Shown here: positions 10,218 through 22,030 of the stretch, piece after piece
How positions within the stretch are numbered: position 1 is the stretch's first letter
How the letters are laid out: each line of letters begins with the position of its first letter
Origin: Boesenbergia rotunda
Taxonomy: Eukaryota; Streptophyta; Magnoliopsida; Zingiberales; Zingiberaceae
Direction: 5' to 3'
DNA length: 64,000 bases
Assembly (NCBI GenBank): GCA_024364735.1
Contig: JAGFNQ010008303.1
Location: 247,534-311,533, forward strand
Notes under the pieces: model-generated
What the model saw: only the letters and a program-made list of their open reading frames with translations
Told to the model about the DNA's origin: nothing
The model's database searches: none
Made by a program: the position numbers and the translations under genes

Positions 10218-11383
10218 TGATTGGTTATTTCCGCAAGTGCACGGTTTGTCGTCAAGTAATAAAATATCGATCCCACAGGGACTGGGACAAGTACTAGAAT
10301 TTTACGAGTTTTAATTATCCAGATGAAGGTTCTAATGATAAATTTTCTCTAAATCAAACAATTCAAACGATTGAAAATCAGCGAAAGTATTGAGGGATAA
10401 AAGACAATCTTAGGATTACGGTTTCACCACGCTAACTATTATCATGACAGTTCTCCGTTGACGACTGCTTATACCCAGGTCGGTTTCTTTTATTCGAAGG
10501 CAACTTTACCTATCAAGGTTTCCGAAATAGATGATCTTTTGATGCTTTGAAATCCTGTCACTAGATTCCCGCAGACCTATCTAAACGTCTACCAGATTCG
10601 TAAGCTGATTCCTAATTTATCGACGGCCTCTTTTGAAGATCACGCCAATGTATCTACTTTAATTCATCTCTAGTCCTATGGCATACGTATGTAGATGACT
10701 CTTAATTGCTTTGGATCCTGTCACATGAATCCTGCAAAGCCTATCTAAACAATTACCATTTTCGTAGAAACAAATCAAAGCATCATTCAACAATCGATTC
10801 AACCAACAAGGATATGCGTAGTCGAGCAAACAGAGTTAATAACAAATCATGAAAATAGTTAGGGCTACTCCCTCCTCCTAAGATTTACACGACTACTCCA
10901 TAAATCCGGAGAATTTGACAAATAGATGGGAAATAGACATTACAAATCCTCCTTGATGGTGCTTTTCCCTCCAAGTCTCGACAAAAGCAAGCTTTTCCCT
11001 GATTTCCGCCGCCCCCCCCCGAGTCTTTAGGTCTTCTCCCCTTTTATAGAATCTCAGCGGCACGCCCGTGCTGATCGACACGTCCCGGACGTGTTCTCTG
11101 CTGCTTCTCGTTCTTCAGTAGCATGCCTTGCCCGTGCTTAACTGGCACGGGCGTGCTCTTCATGTGCCACGGCCGTGCTTAACCAAGACACGGGCGTGTC
11201 TTCACGTGCTGAGTGGTTCGACTGGTTTTGTGTATCCTGTCATCAAAATCCAACACACAGCAGTATCTTCGCCCAAAATATGTTAAACCAAGTAAAAACT
11301 ATCAAATATGCCTCTAATAAGATAAAAACAAGATGAAATGCATATATATTTCATGCCCCAAAACTATACATGAGTTTCACACA
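10218..11383 (-). mobile_element. 3' LTR of the Athila-like element
   Basis: This LTR aligns along its length with 19540-20695. Its element-facing edge is fixed by the polypurine tract. It holds CACGGGCGTG / CACGCCCGTG palindrome repeats (11060-11200) and a TATAAAAG box on the minus strand at 11041-11048. Confidence 0.9.
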
Positions 11384-11397
11384 TCAAAACCCCCACA
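11384..11397 (-). promoter_or_regulatory. Polypurine tract
   Basis: On the minus strand GTGTGGGGGTTTTGA immediately precedes the LTR start TGTGTGAAACTC. This is where plus-strand DNA synthesis would be primed. Confidence 0.8.
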
Positions 11398-12343
11398 CTT
11401 GAACTTTTGCTTGTCCTCGAGCAAAGAAAAGTAAAGACAACCTATGTGTGGAAGTCATGAAAACAGTTGTTAGCAATTCATCCCAAGATATAAAATTGGT
11501 CATAATTTTCTGAGTCATTCCCTGAAGCTTAGCTCAAAAGATCTCTGTGTAGTGCACGTGAAAAATCAACCCCCAAGGTTTTGGATACCAATCTAGATTC
11601 ATCATCCCTGTTACCGTGTTCCTCTCTTTTCTAGTGTAGAGGCACTTACCTGCCCTAACACGTGGTTCGTCCCCTCAATATCACACAAGGTCTCAAAGGA
11701 CCACTTTCCGAGAAGAAAAGAAAGAAGGAATTTACGGTGGTCATTTCCCCAGTAACTAGTTGACCTCAAAAGGGCACCTTTGTTAGGTGTTTCCCTAGTA
11801 GCTACCTAGTCTCAAAGGGGTGCTCCAAAAGAAATTCCATCTCCCTTTTTTTTTTTTCGAATCTCTACCATTTTTGTTTGTTTGTTTCTCTCTTTTTTTT
11901 TTTTCGAAAACTCCTAGGATAAGTGTTTATCCAGTAACCAAAATGCTCATGAAGGTCACCATAGAAAATTGAGTACTAATCCGGTAAAGAAATTTAAATC
12001 CTTTTCAGATGTCTACACCTTAAGGGTTGTGTGAAAGTGAAACAGGGTTCTTAATGAATAAGCCAAAGAGAATTTTATAGATCCAATTAAGAGTCAAGTT
12101 ATAATACAAGGGATGAGAGAGCAACAAAGTATAAAAGACTCTTAAACACATAGTGTCTATTTCAATTAAGGAAAGAGATATGTCATCCTCAAAATGTCAT
12201 GCATGAAACTATCCTACATACCACAAATTATATCCCAGAAAATTAAACTAAAACCAAATCTAAAATAGGAATGCAAAAACAACCAAAAATAAAGAGAAAT
12301 AACAAGAAGAAAAGGTTACCTAACAGTTATGGCAAGGTAAGGT
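11398..12343 (-). other. 3' untranslated spacer of the Athila-like element
   Basis: About 950 bp without a credible ORF separates the extra ORF from the polypurine tract. It contains two poly-T tracts (about 11850 and 11895) and no recognisable domain. Confidence 0.7.
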
Positions 12344-13690
12344 CTAAGATCTGCGATCATCTTCCTCTTGCCATCTTCTCCTTTGCTCTGCATGAAACTC
12401 CCTTTCTTCCTGCCAAATTTTTTCCTCACGTTCTCTTCTAGCGGCCTCAACTACAAAATACTCCTCAGCAGTAGAAAAAAAACGATTAGCCCCTTCCATA
12501 TACCCGTCAACTCGCTGATAATGCTCCTTTGAAGTATTAGCGAACTGCTCCCACATGTTTCGATCCGCAGTATACCCCTTGCTGAAGTCCTCGAATGATG
12601 TACGGAATCCTGAAAAATCAAAAACAGAAGGTCCTGCAGAAACATCATCAGTAACAGTCCTAGGGGGTTCCGGTACATGGGGTGGACTAGATGGCTCTCC
12701 TACCATGGGTAGATCTTGTGTCCTCACATCCCTAAAAAGCCAATTACGTGTATTGCGAATGGTTGTAAGATTACTGTTTGGTAGGGGGACTTTAATATCA
12801 TTTGGTAACATCAAACAATATCCCCCCTTTAATCTCCCAATCATCTTCATATTCATACATGCATCCAAATCCAACCGCGGACTAGCCGGACAAATCTCCA
12901 ATCCATCCAACTCACACCCTAAAGCTAATGCAATCTTAGTCAAAAGTCCTCCAATAACAATGACTCCAGTCGAGCTATTCCCAATTTTCACAAGATGTCT
13001 AATTAGGTGGGCTCCAGAATCAATTTTAACACCATTAATCATGGCCCATATAAATTGCAATTCACTCAGCCTAGCTACCCCAACACTGTCCCATCTCCCA
13101 AAAATAGTATTCGCCATGAATCTATGAAGATAGCGAAAAATTGGATTAGGGATATTAGATGATTTGGACCTAGAGGCATCATAGGGCAAGGGGTCTAAGG
13201 CAATTTCTTTCCAAAATGTATTCTCACTAAAATTTCGATGTATTTGCCTTTCCCCTCCAATAGGAAAATCAAAAATTTCATTAAACTCCTTTAAATTCAT
13301 CCTGTAATCGATATTCCTCAACCAAAATTCAATCAATCCTTCCTCACAATTTCTTCCTTGAATTATTTCGGCCGACAAGGAACTAAGGAATTCTAAAGTT
13401 AAACTAGGGTAGGTAGGGTAATGGCTAGTCAAAAATTGTCCCCATCCCATCCTATCAGCCATCCAATATATATCTTCCTTGATACCTAACGCAACCAGTG
13501 TATAAGAATCCATATATCTAGTGGAGACTATTTTCCGTTTTTCTAGCTTGTCAAAATGAGATTTATGGATATTATCGTGAAAGATCAAACCAAAAGGGTT
13601 ATCAAGGCGATCACCTTGGTCTCTTGCTTTCCTTTTTCCTTTGTCCTTTGAAGAAGAGGGTGCTTTCCCCGTTTTCACACGTTTGCTCAT
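12344..13690 (-). CDS. Athila-type extra ORF downstream of pol
   Basis: The uninterrupted frame runs from 13930 (528 codons), but I prefer the Met at 13688-13690 (residue 81): upstream codons translate GC palindrome repeats, and MSKRVKTGKAPSSSKDKGKR looks like a natural basic start. The body carries YMDSYTLVALGIKEDIYWMA and EFLSSLSAEI motifs. These resemble the plant-transposon/Athila ORF family found in Athila-like elements, whose role is unproven and which is sometimes called env-like because of its position. I see no clear signal peptide or membrane anchor. The C-terminus (about residues 490-528) is charged and coiled-coil-like (EEKIWQEEREFHAEQRRRWQ). It is the only long frame of this element without visible breaks. 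Confidence 0.7.
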   Translation of the reverse strand: MSKRVKTGKAPSSSKDKGKRKARDQGDRLDNPFGLIFHDNIHKSHFDKLEKRKIVSTRYMDSYTLVALGIKEDIYWMADRMGWGQFLTSHYPTYPSLTLEFLSSLSAEIIQGRNCEEGLIEFWLRNIDYRMNLKEFNEIFDFPIGGERQIHRNFSENTFWKEIALDPLPYDASRSKSSNIPNPIFRYLHRFMANTIFGRWDSVGVARLSELQFIWAMINGVKIDSGAHLIRHLVKIGNSSTGVIVIGGLLTKIALALGCELDGLEICPASPRLDLDACMNMKMIGRLKGGYCLMLPNDIKVPLPNSNLTTIRNTRNWLFRDVRTQDLPMVGEPSSPPHVPEPPRTVTDDVSAGPSVFDFSGFRTSFEDFSKGYTADRNMWEQFANTSKEHYQRVDGYMEGANRFFSTAEEYFVVEAARREREEKIWQEEREFHAEQRRRWQEEDDRRS

Positions 13691-14101
13691 CTTTGTCGGA
13701 GGAAGATCTTCACCGGAGCAGGTCTTGGAGATGAATGGGAAGAATGGAGATGATCTGGAACCGCCGGCGCGAGAAGAAAAACGTTGAAGGGTCACGGGCG
13801 TGTTTTGCCCTAAAACCCGACTCGCGTGTCTTAAAACCCTGCGGCACGCCCGTGTCTTGCAACACGGGCGAGGCGTGTTCTCCACTGGCAACCCGATATC
13901 AGCCGACACGGGCGTGTTTGAAATCGCCACGGCCGTGTTCTCCTTTGTTCCCTGGACGTTTATTCTGCAAATAAAAAAAATAAAATGAAATGAAAAATAA
14001 AATGAAAAATAAAGTAAAAGATGAAAATAAAAGGTGAGAATTTGGGTTGCCTCCCAAATAGCGCTTGTTTACGGTCATTAGCTTGACCAAAATGATGTAA
14101 T

Positions 14102-16081
14102 TCAAGTTGACTCGAGGAGGTTCCGTTCTCCTCCCTTAGGAATTGGTTCGCTTAGATATTTTTTTAGCCTCTGCCCATTCACTTTGAAAACTCCGGAGGT
14201 TTCATTCGATATATCTACAGCTCCAAAAGGGTAAACTTTCTTCACTTCAAAAGGACCTGTCCATCTGGATTTTAGCTTTCCTGGGAAAAGTTTCAATCGA
14301 GAATTGAACAATAATACCAGATCTCCCTCTTGGAATTCCCTACGCATAATGTGTTGATCATGCCAACGCTTAGTCCTTTCTTTATAGGATTTTGCATGCT
14401 CATAAGCGTCAAGTCGGAGTTCGTCTAGCTCATCAAGTTGAAGTTTTCTTTTCTCTCCAGCATTCTTTAGATCGAAGTTCAATAATTGGATTGCCCAGAA
14501 AGCCTTGTGTTCCAACTCTATAGGAAGATGACAGGATTTCCCATACACCAAACGAAACGGCGTCATACCAATAGGAGTCTTGTAAGCTGTCCGATATGCC
14601 CACAGAGCGTCATCCAATTTTGCTGCCCAATCCTTTTGTGAATGTGTCACAGTTTTCTCTAAAATGCTTTTAATTTCCCTATTCGATACTTCCACTTGCC
14701 CACTGGTTTGAGGGTGATATGGAGAGGCAATCTTATGAGTTACTCCATACTTTTTGAGAAGATTTTCGAATTGTCTTTCAATAAAGTGTGAACCTCCATC
14801 GCTAATCACTTCTCGAGGAACTCCAAATCTAGGAAATATGATTCCCTTAAAAAGTTTTATCACAGTCTTCGCGTCATTCGTTGGAGATGGTATAGCTTCA
14901 ACCCACTTAGACACGTAGTCCACTGCCACCAGAATGTAGACATTGTTACGAGACGGGGGAAATGGTCCCATGTAATCAATTCCCCAAACATCAAAAAGTT
15001 CAACTTCCAGAATTGAATTCAGTGGCATCTCATGTCTCTTTGAGATGTTTCCCGTCCTTTGGCATCTATCACAAGTCAATACATACTCACGAGCGTCTCT
15101 GAAAATATGTGGCCAGTAAAATCCTGCATGTAAAACTTTAGCTGCTGTCTTTGAAGTACTAGCATGACCGCCATAAGATGATGAATGACAATGATAGAGT
15201 ATATCTTTTATTTCATCCTCCGGTACACATCTCCTATAAATAGTATCCGCACACTTCTTGAAAAGCAGTGGATCATCCCATACATAGCTCTTGATATCGG
15301 CGAAAAACTTCTTTCTCTGTTGGTAACTCATCTGATGAGGTAAAATCCCACAAGCAAGAAAATTTGCATAGTCTGCGTACCAGGGAGAGTCAAATTTTTT
15401 TATAGCAAGGAGATGTTCATCAATAAAAGAGTCATCAATTGGGAGGTCTCCCTCCTTGATCCAATTCTGTCCCTGATATAGTCTTGATAAGTGATCTGCT
15501 ACCACATTCTCAGTCCCCTGCTTATCCTTTATTTCTAAATCAAATTCTTGTAGAAGAAGAATCCATCTGATGAGCCTTGGTTTAGCATCCTTTTTTCTCA
15601 ATAAATACCTTATAGCTGCGTGATCTGTGTAAACAATAACCTTAGATCCAACGAGATATGATCTGAATTTTTCCAAAGCAAATACAATCGCCAAGAGTTC
15701 CTTCTCCGTAGTTGCGTAGTTCATCTGAGCATCATCCAAAGTTCGGCTAGCATAATAGATGGCATGTACCTTCCGGTCCGTTCTTTGTCCCAAAACTGCT
15801 CCTACTGCATAGTCACTTGCATCACACATAATTTCAAAGGGTAAGGTCCAATCAGGAGCTTGCATTATCGGAGCTGAGATCAAAGCTTCCTTCAACCTGG
15901 AAAAAGCGTCCAAACATTTTTCATCAAAAACAAATTCAACATCCTTAACTAACAAATTTGTCAAAGGTTTAGAGATCTTTGAAAAATCTTTGATAAAACG
16001 CCGGTAGAATCCTGCATGTCCTAAAAAGCTCCGCACTCCCTTGACATTTGTCGGTGGAGGCAGATTTTCAATCACTTCCAC
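14102..16081 (-). pseudogene. pol: Athila-like pol: RNase H and integrase
   Basis: The 659-codon frame begins inside the RT thumb (RSFLGHAGFYRRFIKDFSK). RNase H follows, with CDAS near 85-89 and TDHAA near 152-156, then the integrase zinc finger (YHCHSSSYGGH to CDRCQ, about 297-340). The integrase core has D369, D428 and E464, with 35 residues between the last two as expected. It joins the upstream frame across a shift near 16113-16117, where two bases appear to be lost relative to the expected reading. The formal Met is internal. The product would copy and integrate the element. Integrase looks intact at its catalytic residues. Confidence 0.9.
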
Positions 16082-16097
16082 CTTTGCTGTGTCTACT

Positions 16098-17687
16098 TCA
16101 ATTCCTCGCTGAAATCAAATGTCCCAACACGATGCCCTCTCTCACCATAAAATGGCATTTCTCCCAGTTTAAAACCAAATTTGTCTCTTCGCATCTCTGC
16201 AAAACATTAACCAAGTTGGACAAGCAATTATCAAAGTTAGTACCATAAACTGAAAAATCGTCCATAAAAACTTCCATAATGTTCTCAATCATATCAGAAA
16301 AAATAGCCATCATACAACGTTGAAAAGTAGCCGGTGCATTACAAAGACCAAAAGGCATTCTCCTATAGGCAAAAGTACCATAAGGACATGTAAACGTGGT
16401 TTTTTCCTGGTCATTAGGATGTATGGGGATTTGATAAAAACCAGAATATCCATCTAGATAACAAAAATAAGAGTGTTTTGCCAACCTTTCTAACATTTGA
16501 TCAATGAATGAGAGTGGGAAGTGATCTTTCCTGGTTTCTTTGTTCAATTTCCTGTAGTCAATACACATTCTCCACCCAGTAACTGTCCTAGTGGGAATCA
16601 ACTCATTATTTGAATTTCTAACTACAGTCATCCCACCTTTCTTTGGCACAACATGAACCGGACTTACCCATTCACTATCAGAAATTGGATAAATTATTCC
16701 TGCATCCAGTAATTTCAAAACCTCCTTCTTAACCACCTCCTTCATATTAGGATTAAGCCTCCTTTGTCTCTCAACTGAAGGTTTAAAATCTTTCTCGAGT
16801 AGAATTCTATGCATGCACAATGAAGGGCTAATCCCTTTGATGTCTTCAATGGTATACCCTATGGTTTTAATATGCATTTTAAGCACACGGAGAAGCTTTT
16901 CAGTATCCACTTCATTTAAACTTGCATTTACAATCACAGGGAATGTAGAGTTATCACCAAGAAATTCATACCTGAGGGTCGATGGAAGAGGTTTAAGTTC
17001 TACCTGCGGTAATTCATGGTTTTCACTTTCCAGTGATTTTTGTTCTAACCTCGCTTCTTCAGTCATATGCCGCGCAAGGTTTACGTGTCCACCATCATCC
17101 CTACTCTTTCCAACGTCTTCTTCATCCAAGTATGTGTCCAGTGTATCACTGAATTTGAGAAACGGTTCTTCTTCTTCCTCGACCATCTGCACTTCATCAA
17201 TCCTGCAACACACATTCTCCAGGAAGGGTTGTTTAATAGATTTAGACAAATCAAACTCAATTTTTTCGCCACCCACGGCTAACGATAACTTATGATTTTT
17301 AACATCAATAACTGCTCCTGCAGTGGCCAAGAAAGGTCTTCCCAGTATAATAGGAATGTATGGATCTTCATCCATTTCTAGGACAACAAAGTCTGCAGGA
17401 ACAACAAATTTCCCAACCGTGACAGGTACATTTTCCAATACACCTAGCGGATACTTCACAGAGCGATCAGCAAGTTGCAAAGCTAGTGTTGTAATTTTCA
17501 ATTCACCCAAGTTTAATTTCTTACACAATGAAAATGGCATAAGATTTACACTAGCTCCCAAATCACAAAAAGCTTTATCAAAGTTATGATTCCTAATCAT
17601 GCATGGGACTGAAAAACTACCTGGATCTTTGAGTTTAGGTGGTAACCTGTTTTGAATTAGAGCACTACATTCCTCCGTCAATGCCAC
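16098..17687 (-). pseudogene. pol: Athila-like pol: protease and reverse transcriptase
   Basis: Residues 1-130 are an aspartic protease with active site DLGAS at 42-46 and the GRPFLATAGA flap region. A linker rich in acidic residues follows. RT begins near 300, with the CIDYRKLNKETRKDHFPL motif, the MPFGLCNAPATFQRCM motif and the catalytic FMDD at 474-477. The frame ends at a premature stop just after the GHLIS motif, where the two-base shift moves pol into the frame of 14102-16081. It also lies one base out of frame with the preceding gag end. The domains are otherwise complete in order. Confidence 0.9.
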
Positions 17688-17689
17688 CG

Positions 17690-19302
17690 TTACACATCCT
17701 CAATTTTTCTTTTGTTGGTCAATATGTCTTTCAGAAATTTTGAGTACGTGGGCATTTGCTGCAAGGCTTCCGTGAATGGAATGTTAATATACAACTTCCT
17801 TAGGACATCAAGAAACTTACCAAATTGTTCATCAAGTTTGGCCTTAATTATCCTCTGGGGAAATGGAATTGGGGGTTCGTATTTTTCCACGCGTGCATGG
17901 GTTCTTTGGCTTTCAGGCATCTTTTTCCCTTCAGTAGCAGAGGATGACTCGGGCACGGGCGTGTCAAGCACACGTCCTGGGCGTGTTGTTCACTGGCAGC
18001 TCTCTCGGTGATCGGCACGGGCGTGTTAATCAGCACGTCCTGGGCGTGTTGTTCACTGGCAGGAAATAGCTTTGGNGACCTGCGCAAGTTGATTTTCCAA
18101 CATTTTAGTATGATTTGCCAAATTATCTATCTTACCTGATAATAGGGAGATTCCTTCGCTGTCTCAGAATGCTTCCGATTAGATTCCACCATGTGTTGTC
18201 GAAAGTCATCATTTTGTTTCGTTTGGCTAGCAATGAAATTTTCCATCATAAGTTCCAGGTTAGACTTCTTTTCTTGCTGAAATCCTCCAGATGCTACACA
18301 ATTATTCTGCCCGGATTGATTTTGTTGTTTTCTGTAAGAAAAATTTGGGTGGTTCCTCCATCCTGGATTGTAGGTGTTTGAATACGGGTTGTTGTTTGGC
18401 CTTTGAACAAAATTATTGATCGCTTCAACTTGTTCCACCTGCGCTCCAGTAGGTTGCGTGACCCCTACTTGGCAATTCATGGCCGAATGCCTGTCACTCC
18501 ACAAATCTCACAGATGATATAGAAACAGCGTTAACATTAAAATTTTCAAATTTATAGTTAATGCATCAACCTTTGCAGCAAGGCTGTTAAAGCGCTCACC
18601 TCATACTTACCTGCCGATCGAACAGGATTCTCTCTCTCTCGCGCCCATTGGTGATGATTCAATGCCACGCTTTCGATAATATCGAACGCCTCCTCTAAGG
18701 TTTTTGTTCATGAGCGCACCACCTGCAGCAGAGTCTAAAGAGACTTTAGTGGAGTAGGAAATTCCGTTATAGAAAGTATGGATTACGAGCCATTGCTCCA
18801 GTCCGTGATGTGGGCATTGCTGAAGTAGTCCCTTAAATCGATCCCAAGCTTCAAAAAGAGATTCTCCATCTTTTTGCACAAAATTTGTGATTTGGCTACG
18901 GAGTGAAGCGGTCTTGCTCGTGGAAGTACTTGTCTAAAAATCTCTGCTCGAGTTGCTCCCATGTTGTGATACAGTTCGATGGAAGCGAATGTAACCAAGC
19001 TCTTGCTCTGTCCCTTAAGGAAAAAGGAAAGAGTCGCAATCTTATCGCATCTGCAGAGGCTCCATTAAATTTGAGAGTTTCACAGAATTCCAGGAACACT
19101 TCTAGATGAAGATTTGGATCCTCCGTAGGCGCTCCTCCGAACTGATGTTGTTGGATCATAGACAGTAAAGCAGGCTTCAGTTCAAAGTTGTTTGCTTCAA
19201 TTGGAGGCCTTCTAATGCTTGATCTCAGGCCTCTAGCACTGGCGCAGCATAGTCTCTCAACGGCTTGTTCTCTACTTGATTGTTCTCTTCTTGATCAGCC
19301 AT
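17690..19302 (-). pseudogene. gag: Athila-like gag, frameshifted
   Basis: Gag starts at ATG 19300-19302 (MADQEENNQVENKPLRDYAA) and is spread over several frames. The conserved retrotrans_gag core (PFSLRDRARAWLHSL and FLDKYF) lies in 18896-19159. The helix with GESLFEAWDRFKGLLQQCPHH lies in 18607-18879. The tail motif NPYSNTYNPGWRNHPNFSY lies in 18127-18504. The last piece, 17690-17971 (93 codons), leads to the protease and ends in a stop that is out of frame with it. At least four shifts or stops are needed to read it through. A tandem duplication of palindromic GC text (about 17950-18062) lies inside, and an undetermined base is at 18076. Confidence 0.85.
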
Positions 19303-19511
19303 CTCTCGTTGTTTTGAAGTCGTCTCAGAGTGTGAAAGGTTCGTTCTATTTCAGGATCAGCTTCAAGAAGTACTCCCTCTCGATCTGACCTAAGCATTCA
19401 ACGAGAAAGGTACACTTCCAATGCAAGTTAGAGAGCAAAATTGCAAAAATTGAAACAGGACAACGCAGAAATCTGGATTAATCAAACTGCACTATTCCAA
19501 TATTGACGCAG

Positions 19512-19529
19512 TCCCCGGCAACGGCGCCA
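19512..19529 (-). promoter_or_regulatory. Primer-binding site, tRNA-Asp type
   Basis: The plus strand reads TCCCCGGCAACGGCGCCA, identical to the 3' end of plant tRNA-Asp including CCA. The minus-strand element therefore has the TGGCGCCGTTGCCGGGGA primer site typical of Athila/Tat gypsy elements. It lies 10 bp from the 5' LTR. Confidence 0.95.
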
Positions 19530-19539
19530 AAAACTTGGT

Positions 19540-20695
19540 TGATTATATTCCGCAAGTGCACGTTTGTCGTCAAGTAATAAAGTATCGATCCCACAGGGAC
19601 TGGGACAAGTACTAGAATTTTACGAGTTTTAATTATCCAGATGAAGTTCTAATGATAAATTTTCCTAAATCAAACAATTCGAACGATCGAAAATCAGCGA
19701 AAGTATTGAGGGATAAAAGACAATCTTAGGATTACGGTTTCACCACGCTAACTATTATCATGACAGTTCTCCGTTGACGACTGCTTATACCCAGGTCGGT
19801 TTCTTTTCTTCGAAGGCAACTTTACCTATCAAGGTTTCCGAAATAGACGATCTTTTTATGCTTTGAAATCCTGTCACTGGATTCCCGCAGACCTATCTAA
19901 ACGTCTACCAGATTCGTAAGCTGGTTCCTAATTTATCGACGGCCTCTTTTGAAGATCACGCCAATGTATCTACTTTAATTCATCTCTAGTCCTATGGCAT
20001 ACGTATGTAGATGACTCTTAATTGCTTTGGATCCTGTCACATGAATCCTGCAAAGCCTATCTAAACAATTACCATTTTCGTAGAAACAAATCAAAGCATC
20101 ATTCAACAATCAATTCAACCAACAAGGATATGCGTAGTCGAGCAAAAAGAGTTAATAACAAATCATGAAATAGTTAGGGCTACTCCCTCCTCCTAAGATT
20201 TACACGACTACTCCATAAATCCGGAGAATTTGACAATAGATGGGAAATAGACATTACAAATCCTCCTTGATGTTGCTTTCCCCTCCAAGTCTCGACAAAA
20301 GCAAGCCTTCTCTGATTCCGCCGCCCTCCCCCAGGTCTTTAGGTCTTCTCCCTTTTTATATAATCTCAGCGGCACGCCCGTGCTGATCGGCACGTCCCGG
20401 ACGTGTTCTCTGCTGCTTCTCGTTCTTCAGTAGCATGCCTTGCCCGTGCTTAACTGGCACGGGCGTGCTCTTCATGTGCCACGGCCGTGCTTAACCAAGA
20501 CACGGGCGTGTCTTCACGTGCTGAGTGGTTCGACTGGTTTTGTGTATCCTGTCATCAAAATCCAACACACAGCAGTATCTTCGCCCAAAATATGTTAAAC
20601 CAAGTAAAAACTATCAAATATGCCTCTAATAAGATAAAAACAAGATGAAATGCATATATATTTCATGCCCCAAAACTATACATGAGCTCCACACA
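19540..20695 (-). mobile_element. 5' LTR of the Athila-like element
   Basis: This LTR is the partner of 10218-11383. It lies beside the PBS, so it is the 5' LTR of a minus-strand element. It contains the same CACGGGCGTG-type palindrome cluster (20370-20520). Confidence 0.9.
20353..20362 (-). promoter_or_regulatory. Likely TATA box of Athila-like 5' LTR
   Basis: On the minus strand TATATAAAAA is followed about 25 bp later by the CTCCCC-rich text expected near a transcription start. The 3' LTR has TATAAAAG at the same place. Confidence 0.45.
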
Positions 20696-22030
20696 TCAAT
20701 GGGCACCTTAAGAACGCCTCGGTTCTGGATTACCGACTAAGCTGTCCACGGTTCTGGAACTACCGTAGCTGTTCCTATGATATGTCAAGTATGAATGATG
20801 AAATGTTAAGTATGTCTATGTCATGCTAAGGGATGGGCACCTTAAGAACGCCCCGGTACTGGACTACCGACTAAGTTGTCCACAGTTTTGGAACTACCGT
20901 AGCTGTTCCTATGATATGTCAAGTATGAATGATGAAGTATGCATATGCATTTTACTTTATGAATGGGCTTGTACCGGACCGAAGTAAGGGTCCAAGGGAT
21001 GGGCACCTTAAGAACGCCCAGGTTCTGGACTACTGAAGCTGTCCACGGTTCTTGGACTACCGAAGCTGTCCAACAGGGATGGGCACCTTAAGAACGCCCC
21101 GGTTCTAGGACTACCGAAGCTGTCCTTACCCTAGTAGGTCGGGGCTAGCTACCTCGTATTTACTTAGGGATGCGTTCTTATCATGTATGTATGTGGTACA
21201 TGCCGGGGACCCCAATAATGTTATGTTTATGTTCAAGTATTTAAAATGAAAGTATGATTTCAAAAAAATTAAGCATCCTTATGATATATGCACTTGACTC
21301 ATGCATTCATTCATGTTATGCATTATGCTCAAGTTTAAGTTTATGCTATGCTTATGTTATGTTAAGAACCATGCTATGCTTATGTTATGTTAAGAACCAT
21401 GCTATGCTTATGTTATGATAACAACCATGCTATGCTTATGTTATGTTAATAACCAAGTTATATGCTTATGTTATGTTAAGAACCGTGCCATGTTATATGC
21501 TTATGTTATGTTAAAGAATGCCATGTTATATGCTTACGTTAATGTTAAGAATTATGCAATGATAATTATGTTATGCTATATTGAATGTTTCATATGTTCA
21601 TGTATGATATGACGCATGATTTTTATGAGTAGGAAAGGGTCTTACTAAGCCTATGTGCTTATAGTCTTATGTTCTTATACCGCAGATCAAGTATGAGGTC
21701 TTCAGCTAAGGGAAGCAGCAGGAGGGGCAAGTGTGTGTGTGTGGCAATGACTTGGCGAAAGAAAAGAAAAGATCCTATGTCTTACTCCCTTTATATGATG
21801 ACCATGCAAACATGTTTAAGAATGATGCTACATGATTAAGAATGATGCTAAGTTTACCATGTCGCTATGTCTAAGAATGATAGCCAAGAATGTGTCAACA
21901 TGATTTAAGTTATAAGTGCATGGTCTAAACGCATGTGGATAATGTTTAAAATTATTCCGCTGCATTAAGAAGTCCATATGCGTATATGTATGTTAGCGTA
22001 ACGCCCTGAAAGAATAAAACGGGCGTTACA
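20696..22030 (+). mobile_element. Family C chromovirus-type LTR, 5' truncated
   Basis: The right part matches the solo LTR at 35168-38457 from about 37220 to its end: the TTGTACCGGACCGAAGTAAG motif, GGGATGGGCACCTTAAGAACGCC units and the closing GGGCGTTACA. The GGGCACCTTAAGAACGCC unit is repeated about four times here, against about twice in the solo LTR. A 28-bp array with the core GTTATGTTAAGAACCATG lies at 21300-21560. The left part is missing and the sequence abuts the Athila-like LTR directly. Confidence 0.8.

Larger units (their letters stand above)
10218..20695 (-). mobile_element. Athila-like Ty3/gypsy retrotransposon, near full length
   Basis: The element has two LTRs (10218-11383 and 19540-20695), a tRNA-Asp PBS, a polypurine tract, gag, protease, RT, RNase H, integrase and an extra ORF between integrase and the 3' LTR, which is the Athila order. 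The LTRs differ at roughly 2% of sites by eye plus small indels. Several frameshifts make gag and pol non-functional as read. No target-site duplication is seen: the left flank belongs to family A LTR and the right flank to family C LTR, so the flanks have been rearranged. Confidence 0.9.

Noticed and set aside
12555..13127. 190-codon plus-strand ORF
   Set aside because: It is a shadow of the Athila extra ORF on the other strand, with no independent features.
13691..13930. N-terminal 80 residues of the long Athila extra ORF frame
   Set aside because: They translate CACGGGCGTG palindrome repeats; the next Met starts a natural-looking basic N-terminus.
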